Positions 1 through 10,162 of a stretch of DNA of 64,000 nucleotides are shown in pieces; positions within the stretch are counted from its first letter, which is position 1; every line of letters begins with the position of its first letter. Under the pieces are notes generated by a model, which saw only the letters and a program-made list of their open reading frames with translations, made no database searches and had not been told where the DNA came from. Made by a program: the position numbers and the translations under genes. The stretch comes from Candida dubliniensis CD36 (Eukaryota > Ascomycota > Pichiomycetes > Serinales > Debaryomycetaceae): positions 649,501 through 713,500 of the forward strand of contig NC_012863.1 of NCBI RefSeq assembly GCF_000026945.1. Reading direction: 5' to 3'.

Positions 1-104
1 TAACAAAGGAAGATGACGACGACGATGATGATGATGACCCCTTGAAATATCCAGGGCGCATGCTGCATGGTGATGATAATTCATCTTTTTTGTCAAGACA
101 ATAA
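1..104 (+). CDS. C-terminal end of a gene cut by the left edge, acidic tail
   Basis: The frame starting at base 3 is open from the window edge to a TAA at 102-104, giving the last 33 codons of a plus-strand gene. It shows a run of eight Asp (positions 12-35) followed by a short tail ending in Leu-Ser-Arg-Gln. The Asp run is encoded by mixed GAC/GAT codons, which suggests a selected acidic stretch rather than a pure microsatellite. The fragment is too short to assign a family. Chance openness cannot be excluded, but the codon pattern and the drop to AT-rich noncoding sequence right after the stop favour a real gene end. Confidence 0.55.
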   Translation, partial: TKEDDDDDDDDDPLKYPGRMLHGDDNSSFLSRQ

Positions 105-2201
105 CTACTGTTGCTTCTACCTAATTGATATGAAATGGATGCACGTAGGTCATAAAGATTTGGCACTGCAAATCTCCTTTGAAGGACAACTGCCTCTATG
201 CTCATGACAACAACTATTGATAATGATCAAAATAAGCTTATGCAGAAAGAAGATATTCACGCAAGTGAATTCCCTCAAGGAACATCTATAAAATATTTGA
301 GATAATAACCTTCCGAAACACGAATAAAGGACGAGTTCCTGATCATTTTTTCGAACCAAAACAAAGGAATCAAATCCAGAGTTAACAATGTTCTAGTCAT
401 CTTCCTCCCCAAATGATGTACCCCTATTTCTTGATTCTATTATTTTCTGGCTCTGTAAGGGAACAAACCGTCTTTAATAAAGAAACAAAACTTCAACAAC
501 AAAACACGAACAAACTAGAGCTTGACGATAATATGATATTGTGATATGTTATTATCACTTATATCATGACCATCGTCAAATCAAATCACGATTCAGAGTA
601 GAAGGAGAAAAAAAGAAAGACGTTTACATTCTTTAATGTTTTTGTGATGTAACAAGTAGTGGCGGAAGGAAAAAAAAAAAAGGTGTGGTTATTGAAATTT
701 GTTTGAGATCGATTTGGTTTTGTCTCATCTCATTACCAAACACTCTCAATGAATTTTGAATTGACGACCAGATTCAAGAATATAAAATGGAAATAACTCA
801 TTTATTTTATAATATTCTTTGTCAGATCTAAATCGATCAATGTATGGTTGTTGTAGTTTCATTGGCTTTTAAACTACTCACAAACATCAAGCTTTTGAGT
901 AAGAATTGGATCAGTATTGTCTTGCTGTTTTTTCTCTGGGTCGTACACTACTACGAAACAAACTTTAAATTGTCGTGTTTGTTTGACATTTTAGTTTTTT
1001 TATTATTTTTTTTCGCTTGTGTACAAAAAAAAAAAAGAATTGATAATTAATTTTTATAGGGGTTTTTTCTATTTCAACTCTATAATAAATTAACCTGTCA
1101 TGATTATAAATATAATTTGACCAATTAATTGCGCCACCAATAAATAAATTGTTTCCGGATTAACAGATCCCAACAAATAGAACTGATGGTGAGGAATTTT
1201 TTATTGGTGATTCTGTTAGTGGTGTCCACGAGTTTTTGTTTTTTTAGGAATTTGTGTTCCTTACAAGAAATATAAGGCAGGGCCAAAAAAAAAAAAACAA
1301 CATTACAAAACAAAATATTCGTATCAACATCACGCCTGGCCCCCCTTTCCCTTTCGGCACACCGTAAAAAAAAAATTATCCATGAAGTCATTACTTAACA
1401 CCAACAAGAATATTGCTAGGAATAAACTATAAGAAAATTGCTTGGTGGAATGTGTAATTGGCTATGTAAAATTTGATATTAATAACATTTTTTTCTTTCG
1501 CTTTTTCTTGTTCAACAACAACAACAACACTAAATACAAAATTCCAAAAAACGTATCGCGATATATCCCAAAGCCCCCCCTTTTTTCTAATAAAAACACA
1601 CTTTGGCTATATAGTTAAAGCAACACTAGAGGGGGGGGAGGACAAAATTAAACAATAAATAATTTATATAATAACCTTTACCAAAGAATTGAAAATTCAA
1701 TATTTGACGATGGGTTTTTTAAACAATCAATTCTGTGGGAATTGAATTGATATTTTTATCATGCACAAAATCTTAAACAGTAAAGTCTACACGAGAAAAG
1801 AATTAAAGAGTGGCCAACATTTTCAAAAATTAATTGTTATTGTTTCAAATACTAATGCTTATGTAAGACAACGCCAATTAAACATTTCGTGCATTTTTTT
1901 TAGTGAAAGAAAAACAAAAACAAATTTCAGGCACATTGTTAAATTCTGACGCCAATTATTGTTTGATGGTATAAGTTGAGAATGATTTTCCCATTTAAAA
2001 GAAAGAGAAAGGAAATTACTTTTAAATTTTAAGAATCCTTTGTTTTTTTTTTGTTTTTTCTATCTATTGAAACATATAAAATCATTTCACCTTTTCTTTA
2101 AATTTTAATTTTTTAAGACTTACCCTATATTTGCGTTTTCTAATCGCGTCCACTCCTTTACAACTACTATTAGCTTAAGTCTTTCGTTAAAAACAAGTGC
2201 A
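105..2201. other. Intergenic region, 2.1 kb
   Basis: No supported gene. The sequence is AT-rich with many A and T homopolymers and one G run of nine near 1630. The open frames in it (for example 844-1050 and 1125-1391) translate to hydrophobic or low-complexity strings typical of noncoding AT-rich DNA. A TATA-like ATATAAA at about 2074, 125 bases before the next ATG, is the likely promoter of the secreted-protein gene. A long upstream region like this is common for regulated cell-wall genes in Candida. Confidence 0.6.
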
Positions 2202-3083
2202 ATGCGTTCCAACTATTTGTTATTATTAGCTGCCACAGCTGTTCAAGCAGTTCCATTTATCAAGAGATACGAAAACACTACTGCGCCAGCCAGTCAATTG
2301 TCAACCTCATTGGCTGATGGTTCTACTACCATTCTTGCTTCCTCATCCAGTGTCGAAGAAGACGAAACCATCACTTCTACTATCGTTCAGTATGTCACTG
2401 TCACTTCTTCTGATACCACTTATACTTCTGCCACCAACACTTTGACTAGTACTTTGACTACCAAACCAACTCCAGTTATCACCACTGAAGCTGAGGATGA
2501 AGAAGACGAAACCATCACTTCCACCATTCTTCAATACATTACCGTCACTTCTTCTGACACTACATACACTTCAGCCACCAACACCTTGACTAGTGTTTTG
2601 ACTACCAAAGCAGCAGCATCTGCTCAAGAAGTTAGTGAAAATGCCAAGGCCGCTTCTACCAAAGATAATGGCGAAACCACCACTTCAACCATTACTAGTG
2701 TCGTTACAATTACTGATGCTAATGGTGCCACCGAAGTGTTGACCGAAGCTTTGGCTGAAACCAGTAGTGACGCAGATGCCTCATACTGTACTCCTACTAC
2801 TGTTACTGTTACTGTCACTGCTGAGCCAACTTCTGAAGTTGTTTCAACTATTGTTCACACTACCCAAGTTCCACTTACTGCTGAATTTACACTTGATGAT
2901 ACCACTACTACCCTTACATCTTGGGTTGACTTGACTTCTACAGACCTTGTCACCATCACTTCTACTTCAAGCATTCACGAATCATACTCAACTGGCGCTT
3001 CTCAATCCCATCCAATTTCCTCATACTCCAACTACACAATTTCGGACTATGCCCCACCAATCAGTTCCTACTACTCCTTGTAA
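2202..3083 (+). CDS. Secreted Ser/Thr-rich cell-wall-type protein with internal duplication
   Basis: This is a 293-residue protein with a clear N-terminal signal peptide (residues 1 to about 17, Leu/Ala-rich, ending near VQA). A Lys-Arg at residues 21-22 is a likely Kex2 processing site. The rest is very rich in Thr and Ser with many Val/Ile-Thr-Ser blocks, as in O-mannosylated yeast wall proteins. Two copies of a 48-codon unit lie back to back at about residues 53-148, each with the core EEDETITST. The C-terminus (Ser-Tyr-Tyr-Ser-Leu) is not hydrophobic, so no GPI anchor signal is seen. It may be a secreted or non-covalently held wall protein. I do not recognise a named family. It is probably CTG-clade specific. 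Confidence 0.85.
   Translation: MRSNYLLLLAATAVQAVPFIKRYENTTAPASQLSTSLADGSTTILASSSSVEEDETITSTIVQYVTVTSSDTTYTSATNTLTSTLTTKPTPVITTEAEDEEDETITSTILQYITVTSSDTTYTSATNTLTSVLTTKAAASAQEVSENAKAASTKDNGETTTSTITSVVTITDANGATEVLTEALAETSSDADASYCTPTTVTVTVTAEPTSEVVSTIVHTTQVPLTAEFTLDDTTTTLTSWVDLTSTDLVTITSTSSIHESYSTGASQSHPISSYSNYTISDYAPPISSYYSL
2358..2612 (+). repeat. In-frame tandem duplication, 144-base unit
   Basis: The segment beginning GAAGACGAAACCATCACTT at 2358 recurs at 2502, exactly 144 bases (48 codons) later. Similarity continues for about 110 bases with mostly synonymous differences. It encodes the repeated Thr/Ser block of the secreted protein. The synonymous divergence shows that the duplication is not brand new. 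Confidence 0.85.
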
Positions 3084-4026
3084 GGGACTTGATATGAGAG
3101 TTTGTGATTACTACTACTACTACCACCACTGCCACCGCCACCACCTTCATATACTTAACACCTTAGAGTAAAGATTTGTTTTAAAAATCCTTCTCATTAT
3201 TTTTTTTTAGTTTTCCATATTATGTCACCTTTAAAGGTTGATGTTACTCATTTGTTTTTATTGTATCTTGATACCTGGGTTCATTTAGATTTTTTTTTTG
3301 TTTACATTGTTATTCCTTGTTCTTTATTTTTGTTTTTCAAGTGGTTGGTGTTATTCGATTTGCTTACTTTTTTACATTATTATTGCTATTCCTTTTGTTA
3401 GAGTTTTTTTTATACCTTTTGGATTTTTTGTCATTGTCTTATTTAATGGTTTCTAGCAAAGAATTTGGTCTAGTTACCTTTTCATCTCTCTGTTCTCTCT
3501 ATCTTTTGTCTTGTTTTTTTTTTGGAAACAACTTTCTCTCTAACATTCCATCTCTCACATTCTCTACCATTGTCTAGATAGATTTTATAGTCTTTGTTAT
3601 TTTTATTTCTCTAACTATGTATCATCTTCTACTCTTACATAAATTTTTCTTCTTTTTTTTTGGATATAATAAATATACATTTGCCGTGTTATATTCAAAG
3701 TTGATTAAGAGTTGATGTTGCAAAAATAGCAACCTAACACATCCCCAAACCTGGCACGACTTGGAAAACAATAGGATGGTTTTGATTACATAAGCAAACA
3801 AAAATTTGTTCTTATTTTTTCGCGTCACACTCTTTCTGTTATTTTCTCTGTGAAAGGGATACCAACAAAAAACAAGAAAAAAAAAAAAAAAAGCAACAAC
3901 AACTAAAACTTGTCTTTTGTTTTGGGTTTGGCCTGGAAAATCAAAAATCCATTTTGACAGAGTCATCAAGAATATTCACAATCGATCAACCTCAGTAATT
4001 ACCAAAAAAATTCAATCAATTACTAG
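3084..4026. other. Intergenic region, 0.9 kb
   Basis: It opens with a short (TAC)n/(CCA)n microsatellite at about 3104-3150, immediately after the stop of the secreted-protein gene, followed by a T-rich tract. The last 300 bases contain an A run near 3880 and an MCB-like CGCGTCA at 3821. Open frames here are hydrophobic T-rich artefacts. I see no gene. Confidence 0.6.
3821..3827. promoter_or_regulatory. MCB-like element upstream of coiled-coil gene
   Basis: CGCGTCA on the plus strand (TGACGCG on the other) contains the ACGCG core bound by MBF at G1/S genes. It lies 206 bases before the ATG at 4027. It is a single five-base core, so chance is possible. It gains weight because BUB1 and NSE3 in this window have similar elements. 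Confidence 0.35.
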
Positions 4027-6426
4027 ATGTCTTCACGCTCCAATTCTCCGTCAAAAACCTTGACGGAAAGCATTGAGAAATCATTTTCTCCAATAAAAAT
4101 TAATCTTACAACTACTGATGATTCACCAAATAAACTGATTATTCATCACAAGACTCCGCAGCGGATCATCTATCATCCTCATGGATTATCTGCCAAGCAT
4201 GAAGCACGTAGAAATACTATTGGTTATAGTAACAGCATTAAAAGAAGAGGATTAGTTCATACACCATTAATACCTCCGGGCTCAATTAGGAATCCAATCA
4301 CTTCCCCAAGGTTGGCAGTCAGACCACCCATAAATTTAGAAAGTATAAAAAGAACCAATCAAAAAATGGCTCAACAGATTAAATTGGCTTTCCCAGCTAA
4401 TAACGATGATGATAAAGAAAATGAATTGCATTTAGATTTATCTTCTGACCCAGACGAAGATTATAGTTCGCCCATAAAAAGACACACAAGACCACGTAAT
4501 GATGATGATGATGATGATGACAATGAAAATAGCGGACATTTGAGTAAGATTCCTAAATTAGCAGAACCCAACGAAGAGAAACAGAGGTTTCCTGAAACCG
4601 TAGTAAATGATGACGAAGAAATAGAATCAGTTGAAGAAAACAATAGATCTAATTTGGCTAATGAGGAACAAAATGATAATGATAGTGATAATGAGGATAT
4701 AACAAAAGAAAGTCACGGCTCTGTTATGTATCAACAGAATCAAACTCTTGACAATACCCAAATAAACAAAATTATTCGAGAAGATCTTAAGCTAGATTAT
4801 ATTACACCAGAAAGAGCAACCGAAGCAGTTGCTCAAAGTCCACATCCACATCATCAACACATTCGACTTATAGAAGAGGATAAAACTGAAGATTTTGGCA
4901 AGTTTAATGATACCACTAGTCCATTGAAAAAGAGAAATCAAGACGAAAATGAATTTGATGACGAAACTGCTAATCTTACTTTGGTGCGACAACTCGAAAA
5001 CGAACCCACTATTAATTTTTTAATGTCCCCAAACTCAAAGCCAGTTTTCTCAAAAGATCAAGTTAACAAAATTCAAAAGGAACACGACGCCAAGGTAGAT
5101 ACATTATTGCAAGAGTTGAATTCACGAGATGATAAAATCAAGGAATTGTACGATGAATTAGCAAAAGTGAACGAACAATTGATTTCTAGCCAAAAAGAAC
5201 AAAGGGCTTTAAAAGATGAAAAGAGCAAATTGGCCAATTCGGAAAACTTGTTAACAATTCAATTACAACACAATGAGAGAGAACTAGCTTCTTTGACTAA
5301 AAACTTTAGACTTAAGGAAAGCTCACTTAATAACTTGAAACGTAAATTAAATGAACAAAAAATTAGCATTGATGAGACGCGTCATGAAAATGACACTTTG
5401 AAGTCAAAAATAAATGAATTACAAGTGCTCGAAAGAGACTTGAAGGCTGAAATAGTGGAAACAAGCAACTCCAACATTGAAAGTACTTTGAAATTGGATC
5501 AGGTCATCAAAGAAAAGGAGGAATTATGGATTAAAAACCAAGAATTGAATGAGAAATTGCAAAGCTCTGAATCCACTTCAAGTTCTAAATATGATAAATT
5601 GAAGGACGAGTATGAAGACTTACAGAAAGAAAATCAAGATTTGGTTCGCAATAACAAAAGATTAGAAGCAGATAAACTAGAATTGGAAGACAAGACCAAG
5701 AAACTAGAAACAGTCAATCAAAAATTAAAAGATGATAATATCAATAATGAGAATTTGATTAAGGAATATGAAAAAGTGGCCACATCGAGAATTGAAGAGT
5801 TGGAGTCAGAAAGAGATTCAACCATTGAAGAAATTTCAAAGTATAAACAAATCGTTCATGATTTAGAGACTCAAGTTGAAAAATTGAAACTGCAATATGA
5901 TGAGAAAGAGAATACTAATAAAGAGCTTGAATTAAGAATCCAGGAACTTGAATCTAAGTCTGTTTCTGACGATGAGCTACAAGAATTGAAAAGAAAACTT
6001 GAAGCAAAAGATAAAGATATGGAAAGCAAAGAAAAAACCATTGAGGACTATTTATCCAAGATGGATGATTTGGTTGGCCACATTAAGCCCTTGAAAAAAG
6101 AAAATGAGGAATTGAAACAAGACCAACAAAGACTTACACAAGAGGTTACTTCATTAAAGGATAAACTAGAAAAGAGTAAGATACAAGCAGATGAAGATTT
6201 GGATAAATTGAGTAAATATTTGTATGCTGAATATGCGGCAAAGCATATCAAGAAATTGGAGGGTATTATTAAAGAGAATAAAAAATTAGAAAGAGAGCTT
6301 GAATTCTATAAAATGAAATTAGAAAAGGCTAACAAAGATGCAGAATTGTTATCAGAGCGTAATGTTTCATCGTCTGCCCTTAGTCCTAAAATCACAGCAG
6401 CGCCTAAAAACAGGGGCAAACATTAA
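4027..6426 (+). CDS. Large coiled-coil protein, Slk19/spindle-type
   Basis: This is a 799-residue protein. Residues 1 to about 130 are basic and Ser/Pro-rich with several Ser-Pro sites (possible CDK targets). Residues about 130-330 are acidic with an Asp run encoded at 4501-4520. From about residue 340 to 775 it is an almost unbroken coiled coil rich in Lys, Glu and Leu heptads. The end of the coil has a distinctive Leu-Tyr-Ala-Glu-Tyr-Ala-Ala-Lys-His segment that resembles the C-terminal region of Slk19-type kinetochore/spindle proteins. Coiled coils attract false matches, so I leave the symbol empty. Num1-like or spindle-pole proteins are alternatives. An MCB-like element upstream would fit a mitotic role. 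Confidence 0.85.
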   Translation: MSSRSNSPSKTLTESIEKSFSPIKINLTTTDDSPNKLIIHHKTPQRIIYHPHGLSAKHEARRNTIGYSNSIKRRGLVHTPLIPPGSIRNPITSPRLAVRPPINLESIKRTNQKMAQQIKLAFPANNDDDKENELHLDLSSDPDEDYSSPIKRHTRPRNDDDDDDDNENSGHLSKIPKLAEPNEEKQRFPETVVNDDEEIESVEENNRSNLANEEQNDNDSDNEDITKESHGSVMYQQNQTLDNTQINKIIREDLKLDYITPERATEAVAQSPHPHHQHIRLIEEDKTEDFGKFNDTTSPLKKRNQDENEFDDETANLTLVRQLENEPTINFLMSPNSKPVFSKDQVNKIQKEHDAKVDTLLQELNSRDDKIKELYDELAKVNEQLISSQKEQRALKDEKSKLANSENLLTIQLQHNERELASLTKNFRLKESSLNNLKRKLNEQKISIDETRHENDTLKSKINELQVLERDLKAEIVETSNSNIESTLKLDQVIKEKEELWIKNQELNEKLQSSESTSSSKYDKLKDEYEDLQKENQDLVRNNKRLEADKLELEDKTKKLETVNQKLKDDNINNENLIKEYEKVATSRIEELESERDSTIEEISKYKQIVHDLETQVEKLKLQYDEKENTNKELELRIQELESKSVSDDELQELKRKLEAKDKDMESKEKTIEDYLSKMDDLVGHIKPLKKENEELKQDQQRLTQEVTSLKDKLEKSKIQADEDLDKLSKYLYAEYAAKHIKKLEGIIKENKKLERELEFYKMKLEKANKDAELLSERNVSSSALSPKITAAPKNRGKH

Positions 6427-7192
6427 TTAGGTGAGATATATAAGCTATACAGGAAAAGAAAAAAGTACTTATTTATTATTTCAAGTTTCAAATAAAGATT
6501 GTTGACTAGGAACGAAATAGCAAAAAAATACCACGATTGTAGAAAATGTAATGATTTGTGGGTTGTTGTGTTGTTGATTATAGAAATTAATTACGGGACA
6601 TTAAGTACGGCTATTAAGAGTGATTAAAGTTCACACTAAGTTTCGAGTGTGTTACCAAAATGTTAAATTCCTAATAAATATACATGAGTTAGACGATTAT
6701 TTCATATTCAATAGAACCTAACCTAACTCTAACTTTGACTATTGCACGTTCAGAAGTCTACGAGAAGAATATCTTTCGATAGACTGGCTTTTATCTAACT
6801 CTTGAGGCTTGTAAGAAGACACTTTTGAACATTCTTACACGACCACCCACTTTTCAAAACCAATTTTTTTTTTTTTTTTTCGTTGAATAACAAAAAGCAA
6901 AGATAATGACCACTTTTATTTCCATTGGTGTTGGATTAGAATTGTACAGAGACTTTCATAGTTTAAAGATTCTAAAACACAACTTAGAGGTCTTTCATAT
7001 TTAATTTTTTTGGTTTTTTTTTTTTCCAATTGTTTATTGTTGGTTAGAGAATCCCATTTGTTATTTATTTAGTAGTATTAAGAATAAACAAAATACCGCA
7101 AAGAATTAGTATCAAACATTACTAATCATCATTCATATATAGATCAATTTCATCCCATTCATAAAATAAACAACTATTGAGAGTAAATAATA
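6427..7192. other. Intergenic region, 0.77 kb
   Basis: 3' flank of the coiled-coil gene and promoter of TOA1. T tracts lie at about 6867-6880 and 7010-7025. I see no tRNA, no convincing snoRNA boxes and no ORF with protein-like composition. Confidence 0.55.
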
Positions 7193-7999
7193 ATGTCTAA
7201 CATTGAAACAAGCAAATTATACGAAAGTGTCATTGAAGATGTTATAAATGATTCAAGGCAAGATTTTGAGAATAATGGTATTGATGAAAGTACATTACAA
7301 GAGTTAAGAAGAATATGGTGTGAGAAATTAACACAATCCGGGGTTGCAAAATTTTCATGGGATGAGGATGAAGAAGAAGAAGAAGAAGAAGCAGATGTAG
7401 ATGTTGAAGTTGGACAAGCAGCACAACAACCAGAACAACAAACTGAAAGTAATGATGCAGGAACAAGTGACAGTGGAGCAACTGCAAGTGGTACATCTGC
7501 AGTCAATACTTCTGCTACAGTTGAAACTAATGTCAAAAAAGAAACCACTAGTGGTAATGATTTGGAAGTACCTGATGCTCAATTATCTTATAACACAACT
7601 GACAATTTAGGAATAGAAATACCATCGATACTGCGAGAGAAAGCTGCTGATGGTGATGATCATGGATTAATAGTTCCTAAAATCGAACAAGCTGATGGGG
7701 CAGTTTTTTTTGAAACCAAGAAATCCAATAAACAATTACGTCAAGTTGATGGTGAATCTGAATTTGAAGAATTTGAATCTGATGGTGATTTATCTGATGA
7801 TATTAATTCTGAACTTGATTCTGAATCTGATAAAGAAGAAGATGAGGAAGATGAAGAAGAAACCAATTTTGCTCTTTGTCTTTTTGATAAAGTTCAAAGA
7901 ATTAAAAACAAATGGAAGAGCACTTTAGTTGCTGGGATTGCTAACATTAATGGTAAAGATTATGTTTTCCATAAAGCCAATGGTGAATCAGAATGGTGA
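7193..7999 (+). CDS. TOA1: TFIIA large subunit
   Basis: This 268-residue protein has the canonical TFIIA-alpha/beta layout. The N-terminal helical segment (residues 1 to about 55, starting with LYESVIEDVIND) forms the four-helix bundle with Toa2. A variable linker follows, with an acidic Glu run (GAA repeats near 7371-7391) and a Gln/Thr-rich part. The C-terminal block is acidic and then forms the conserved beta-barrel segment (KNKWKSTLVAGIANINGKDY, about residues 238-257) that contacts TBP and DNA. It acts in RNA polymerase II preinitiation complexes by stabilising TBP on the TATA box. Length is close to yeast Toa1 (286). The ATG at 7193 begins a plausible N-terminus. Confidence 0.95.
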   Translation: MSNIETSKLYESVIEDVINDSRQDFENNGIDESTLQELRRIWCEKLTQSGVAKFSWDEDEEEEEEEADVDVEVGQAAQQPEQQTESNDAGTSDSGATASGTSAVNTSATVETNVKKETTSGNDLEVPDAQLSYNTTDNLGIEIPSILREKAADGDDHGLIVPKIEQADGAVFFETKKSNKQLRQVDGESEFEEFESDGDLSDDINSELDSESDKEEDEEDEEETNFALCLFDKVQRIKNKWKSTLVAGIANINGKDYVFHKANGESEW

Positions 8000-9184
8000 A
8001 AAAAAAAAAATAAAAACAATTAAATAGAGAAAAGAAAAAAATAGTTATCTAGTTCGTCCTTTGCATTCGTTAGTAGTGTTCCTCATTCATTTAAAAATAA
8101 AAATAAATTATAAGAATTATTGTTGTAAGATGCCTAATTTAATAGATGTTTCTTCCATCACTTCAAAGTCATTAATATCCTGTTTTATAGCAACTTTTTT
8201 CTATGGATACCACCAATAAGCATCAAAACGATAGTCTTCTGACCATTTGTGTCAAGTGGTATTATTGGCAAGTTCTTGACACCAAACAGAAATGTCAAAA
8301 TCTCTTGGTATACTGTCATATTTCACTAAACATCCAAAACTGATTCGTAAGGAAATAAATGCCAAAAATTGACATATCAGAGTACAAATTCAATTATACT
8401 TGACAATTGCTGTGAAATTAGATTACTCAATATTTTTGCTATGTGGGATTAATGCTTTTTTAAAATGGTTTAATTAGGTTGCAGATAATAACACAAAAAT
8501 AAGGTCTATTAAATTAACCATTGTCACCTCGTGGCTTCCTGTTCAACCAATAAATTAATATCCTATTTATAAGACTTGTTCTATACCACATGGGAATTGC
8601 AATAAAGAGAAAGGGCTCCTAATTGTTGTTTTTTTTTCTATTGTTTCATTGAGCTTCTCTTCAGTTTATCAATTACATTACCGAATCTGGAACGTATCTT
8701 TACGAATCTGTTAAACCTCGTTTCGAAGGATATAAGACGATTGAACTAACCATAACTTTAAATTTGTTCACCAAAAGATTGGAACCTGCCTTCTTTGCAA
8801 TTCCATCGCAGAGTTAAACTAACTTATCCAATCAATTGGTAATAAAGATATACCCCATGTGGGATTCGTAAGTTGAAATTCTTCAGTTTTTGTGTATGTT
8901 CTTTTTTTTTTTTTTTTTTTGATTATGTTGATGTACCGATAAAATAACCCCTAATTCATTTATTTATTCCCGTTGGAACGGCACCAAAATGGATTAGAGA
9001 TGCTCTCTCGGATAATAACAACAATAAGATATATTGAATTAATCATTAAACAATGAAATATGCAATTCCAAATTTTGTCTCCAAACATGAAATGCATGCT
9101 GAATATAAATACCATCAAATTTCTACCAAATAATTACGAAAATATAGGTTTCTTATAAAGAAGGGTAAGAACCACAATCACAAT
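8000..9184. other. Intergenic region, 1.2 kb
   Basis: Long upstream region of the RNase T2 gene. It contains the hairpin listed separately (8246-8286), a T run near 8900-8920, and two related palindromic words: CCACATGGG near 8588 and CCCCATGTGGG near 8854. Those words could be binding sites, but I cannot assign a factor. No ORF is supported. Confidence 0.5.
8246..8286. repeat. Short inverted repeat (hairpin)
   Basis: GTGTCAAG at 8249-8256 and CTTGACAC at 8275-8282 form an 8-base perfect inverted repeat with an 18-base spacer. With one bulge it extends by TTT/AAA. It lies 250 bases downstream of TOA1 and 900 bases upstream of the RNase gene. It could be a transcript-end structure or a dimeric binding site. 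Its role is unknown. Confidence 0.4.
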
Positions 9185-10162
9185 ATGCTTTCTCAATCCT
9201 TATTATTAGCTCTTGCTGCTGCTCCTTTTACTTTAGCTTCACCATATTACAACCCTTATTTTGGGAAATTTTTCCATGGTCAAAGAACTTCAGCTGATTC
9301 TTCCTCATCGGGTAACTTTTATCCAGTTAAAGATTGTTCTGCCTTTATTGACCAAAACCCAGAAGCTTCTTGGTCTTGTCATAACAAATCACCTGTTTCT
9401 TCTGCAAATTCTTGTTGTTTTGAAGAAAACGGTATTATATTGCTGACTCAATTTTGGGATTACAATACTACCTTGTTGGAAATTGCCGTTAATGGATCTA
9501 CCAGTGACATTGTTGAGGCTGAATTGAAAAGCAAACTTGATACTGTTTACAATGATTTGAGTAGAACTTTTACTATTCATGGAACTTGGGATGACTTCTG
9601 TAATGGATCATATCCACAGTACTGTAACAAAAGTTTGGAAGTTAGTGATGAAAAAGATAATCTTACTCATATTTTGGTTGATCAATTCAAAGAAGTTGAA
9701 TTATATAATATCATGTCTAAATATTGGATTGACACTATTGCTAGTAATGTGGACAGCAGTGCCTCTACAGCCTTATGGGAACACGAATACAATAAACATG
9801 GTACTTGTATGACTACCTTGAGTCCATCCTGTTTCACCAGTAGTAACTATACTCGTTTTGAAAATATCGTCAACTTTTATAAAAAAACTGTTGAAATTTG
9901 GTCACAATTGGATACTTTTGAATTTTTAGCAGCTGCTGGAATTTACCCTACTGTTTCAAGAAAGTACAAGTTGAGTCAAGTGCAAGAAGCTTTACAAAAA
10001 GCTCATGGTGCCGAAGTATATGTTGGATGTTTGAATAATTCCATTTCAGAAATCTGGTATTTCTACAATTTACAAGGAAGTGTTTTGACAGGTACTTATA
10101 AACCAATTGATACCACAACCAATACTAAATGTGAAGATGAAGTGTGGTACATCCCTAAATAA
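9185..10162 (+). CDS. Secreted RNase T2 family ribonuclease
   Basis: This is a 325-residue protein with an N-terminal signal peptide (residues 1-18, ending LAS). It is an RNase T2 enzyme: the first catalytic block is Thr-Ile-His-Gly-Thr-Trp with His132, and the second is WEHEYNKHGTC with His200, Glu201 and His205. Paired cysteines typical of the family are present (for example around residues 51, 64 and 77, and Cys208). Such enzymes cleave single-stranded RNA through a 2',3'-cyclic phosphate and act outside the cell or in the vacuole, as yeast Rny1 does. It lacks the long C-terminal extension of S. cerevisiae Rny1 (434 residues). The first block has Thr where Leu is usual (HGLW). Several N-glycosylation sequons (for example near residues 93 and 148) fit secretion. 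Confidence 0.92.
   Translation: MLSQSLLLALAAAPFTLASPYYNPYFGKFFHGQRTSADSSSSGNFYPVKDCSAFIDQNPEASWSCHNKSPVSSANSCCFEENGIILLTQFWDYNTTLLEIAVNGSTSDIVEAELKSKLDTVYNDLSRTFTIHGTWDDFCNGSYPQYCNKSLEVSDEKDNLTHILVDQFKEVELYNIMSKYWIDTIASNVDSSASTALWEHEYNKHGTCMTTLSPSCFTSSNYTRFENIVNFYKKTVEIWSQLDTFEFLAAAGIYPTVSRKYKLSQVQEALQKAHGAEVYVGCLNNSISEIWYFYNLQGSVLTGTYKPIDTTTNTKCEDEVWYIPK

Noticed and set aside
844..1391. Open frames on both strands in the first intergenic region
   Set aside because: Translations are Phe/Leu/Lys-rich strings from T and A tracts, with no signal, domain or conserved pattern.
7174..7582. Several minus-strand frames over TOA1
   Set aside because: Antisense shadows of its acidic and Gln/Thr-rich repeats.
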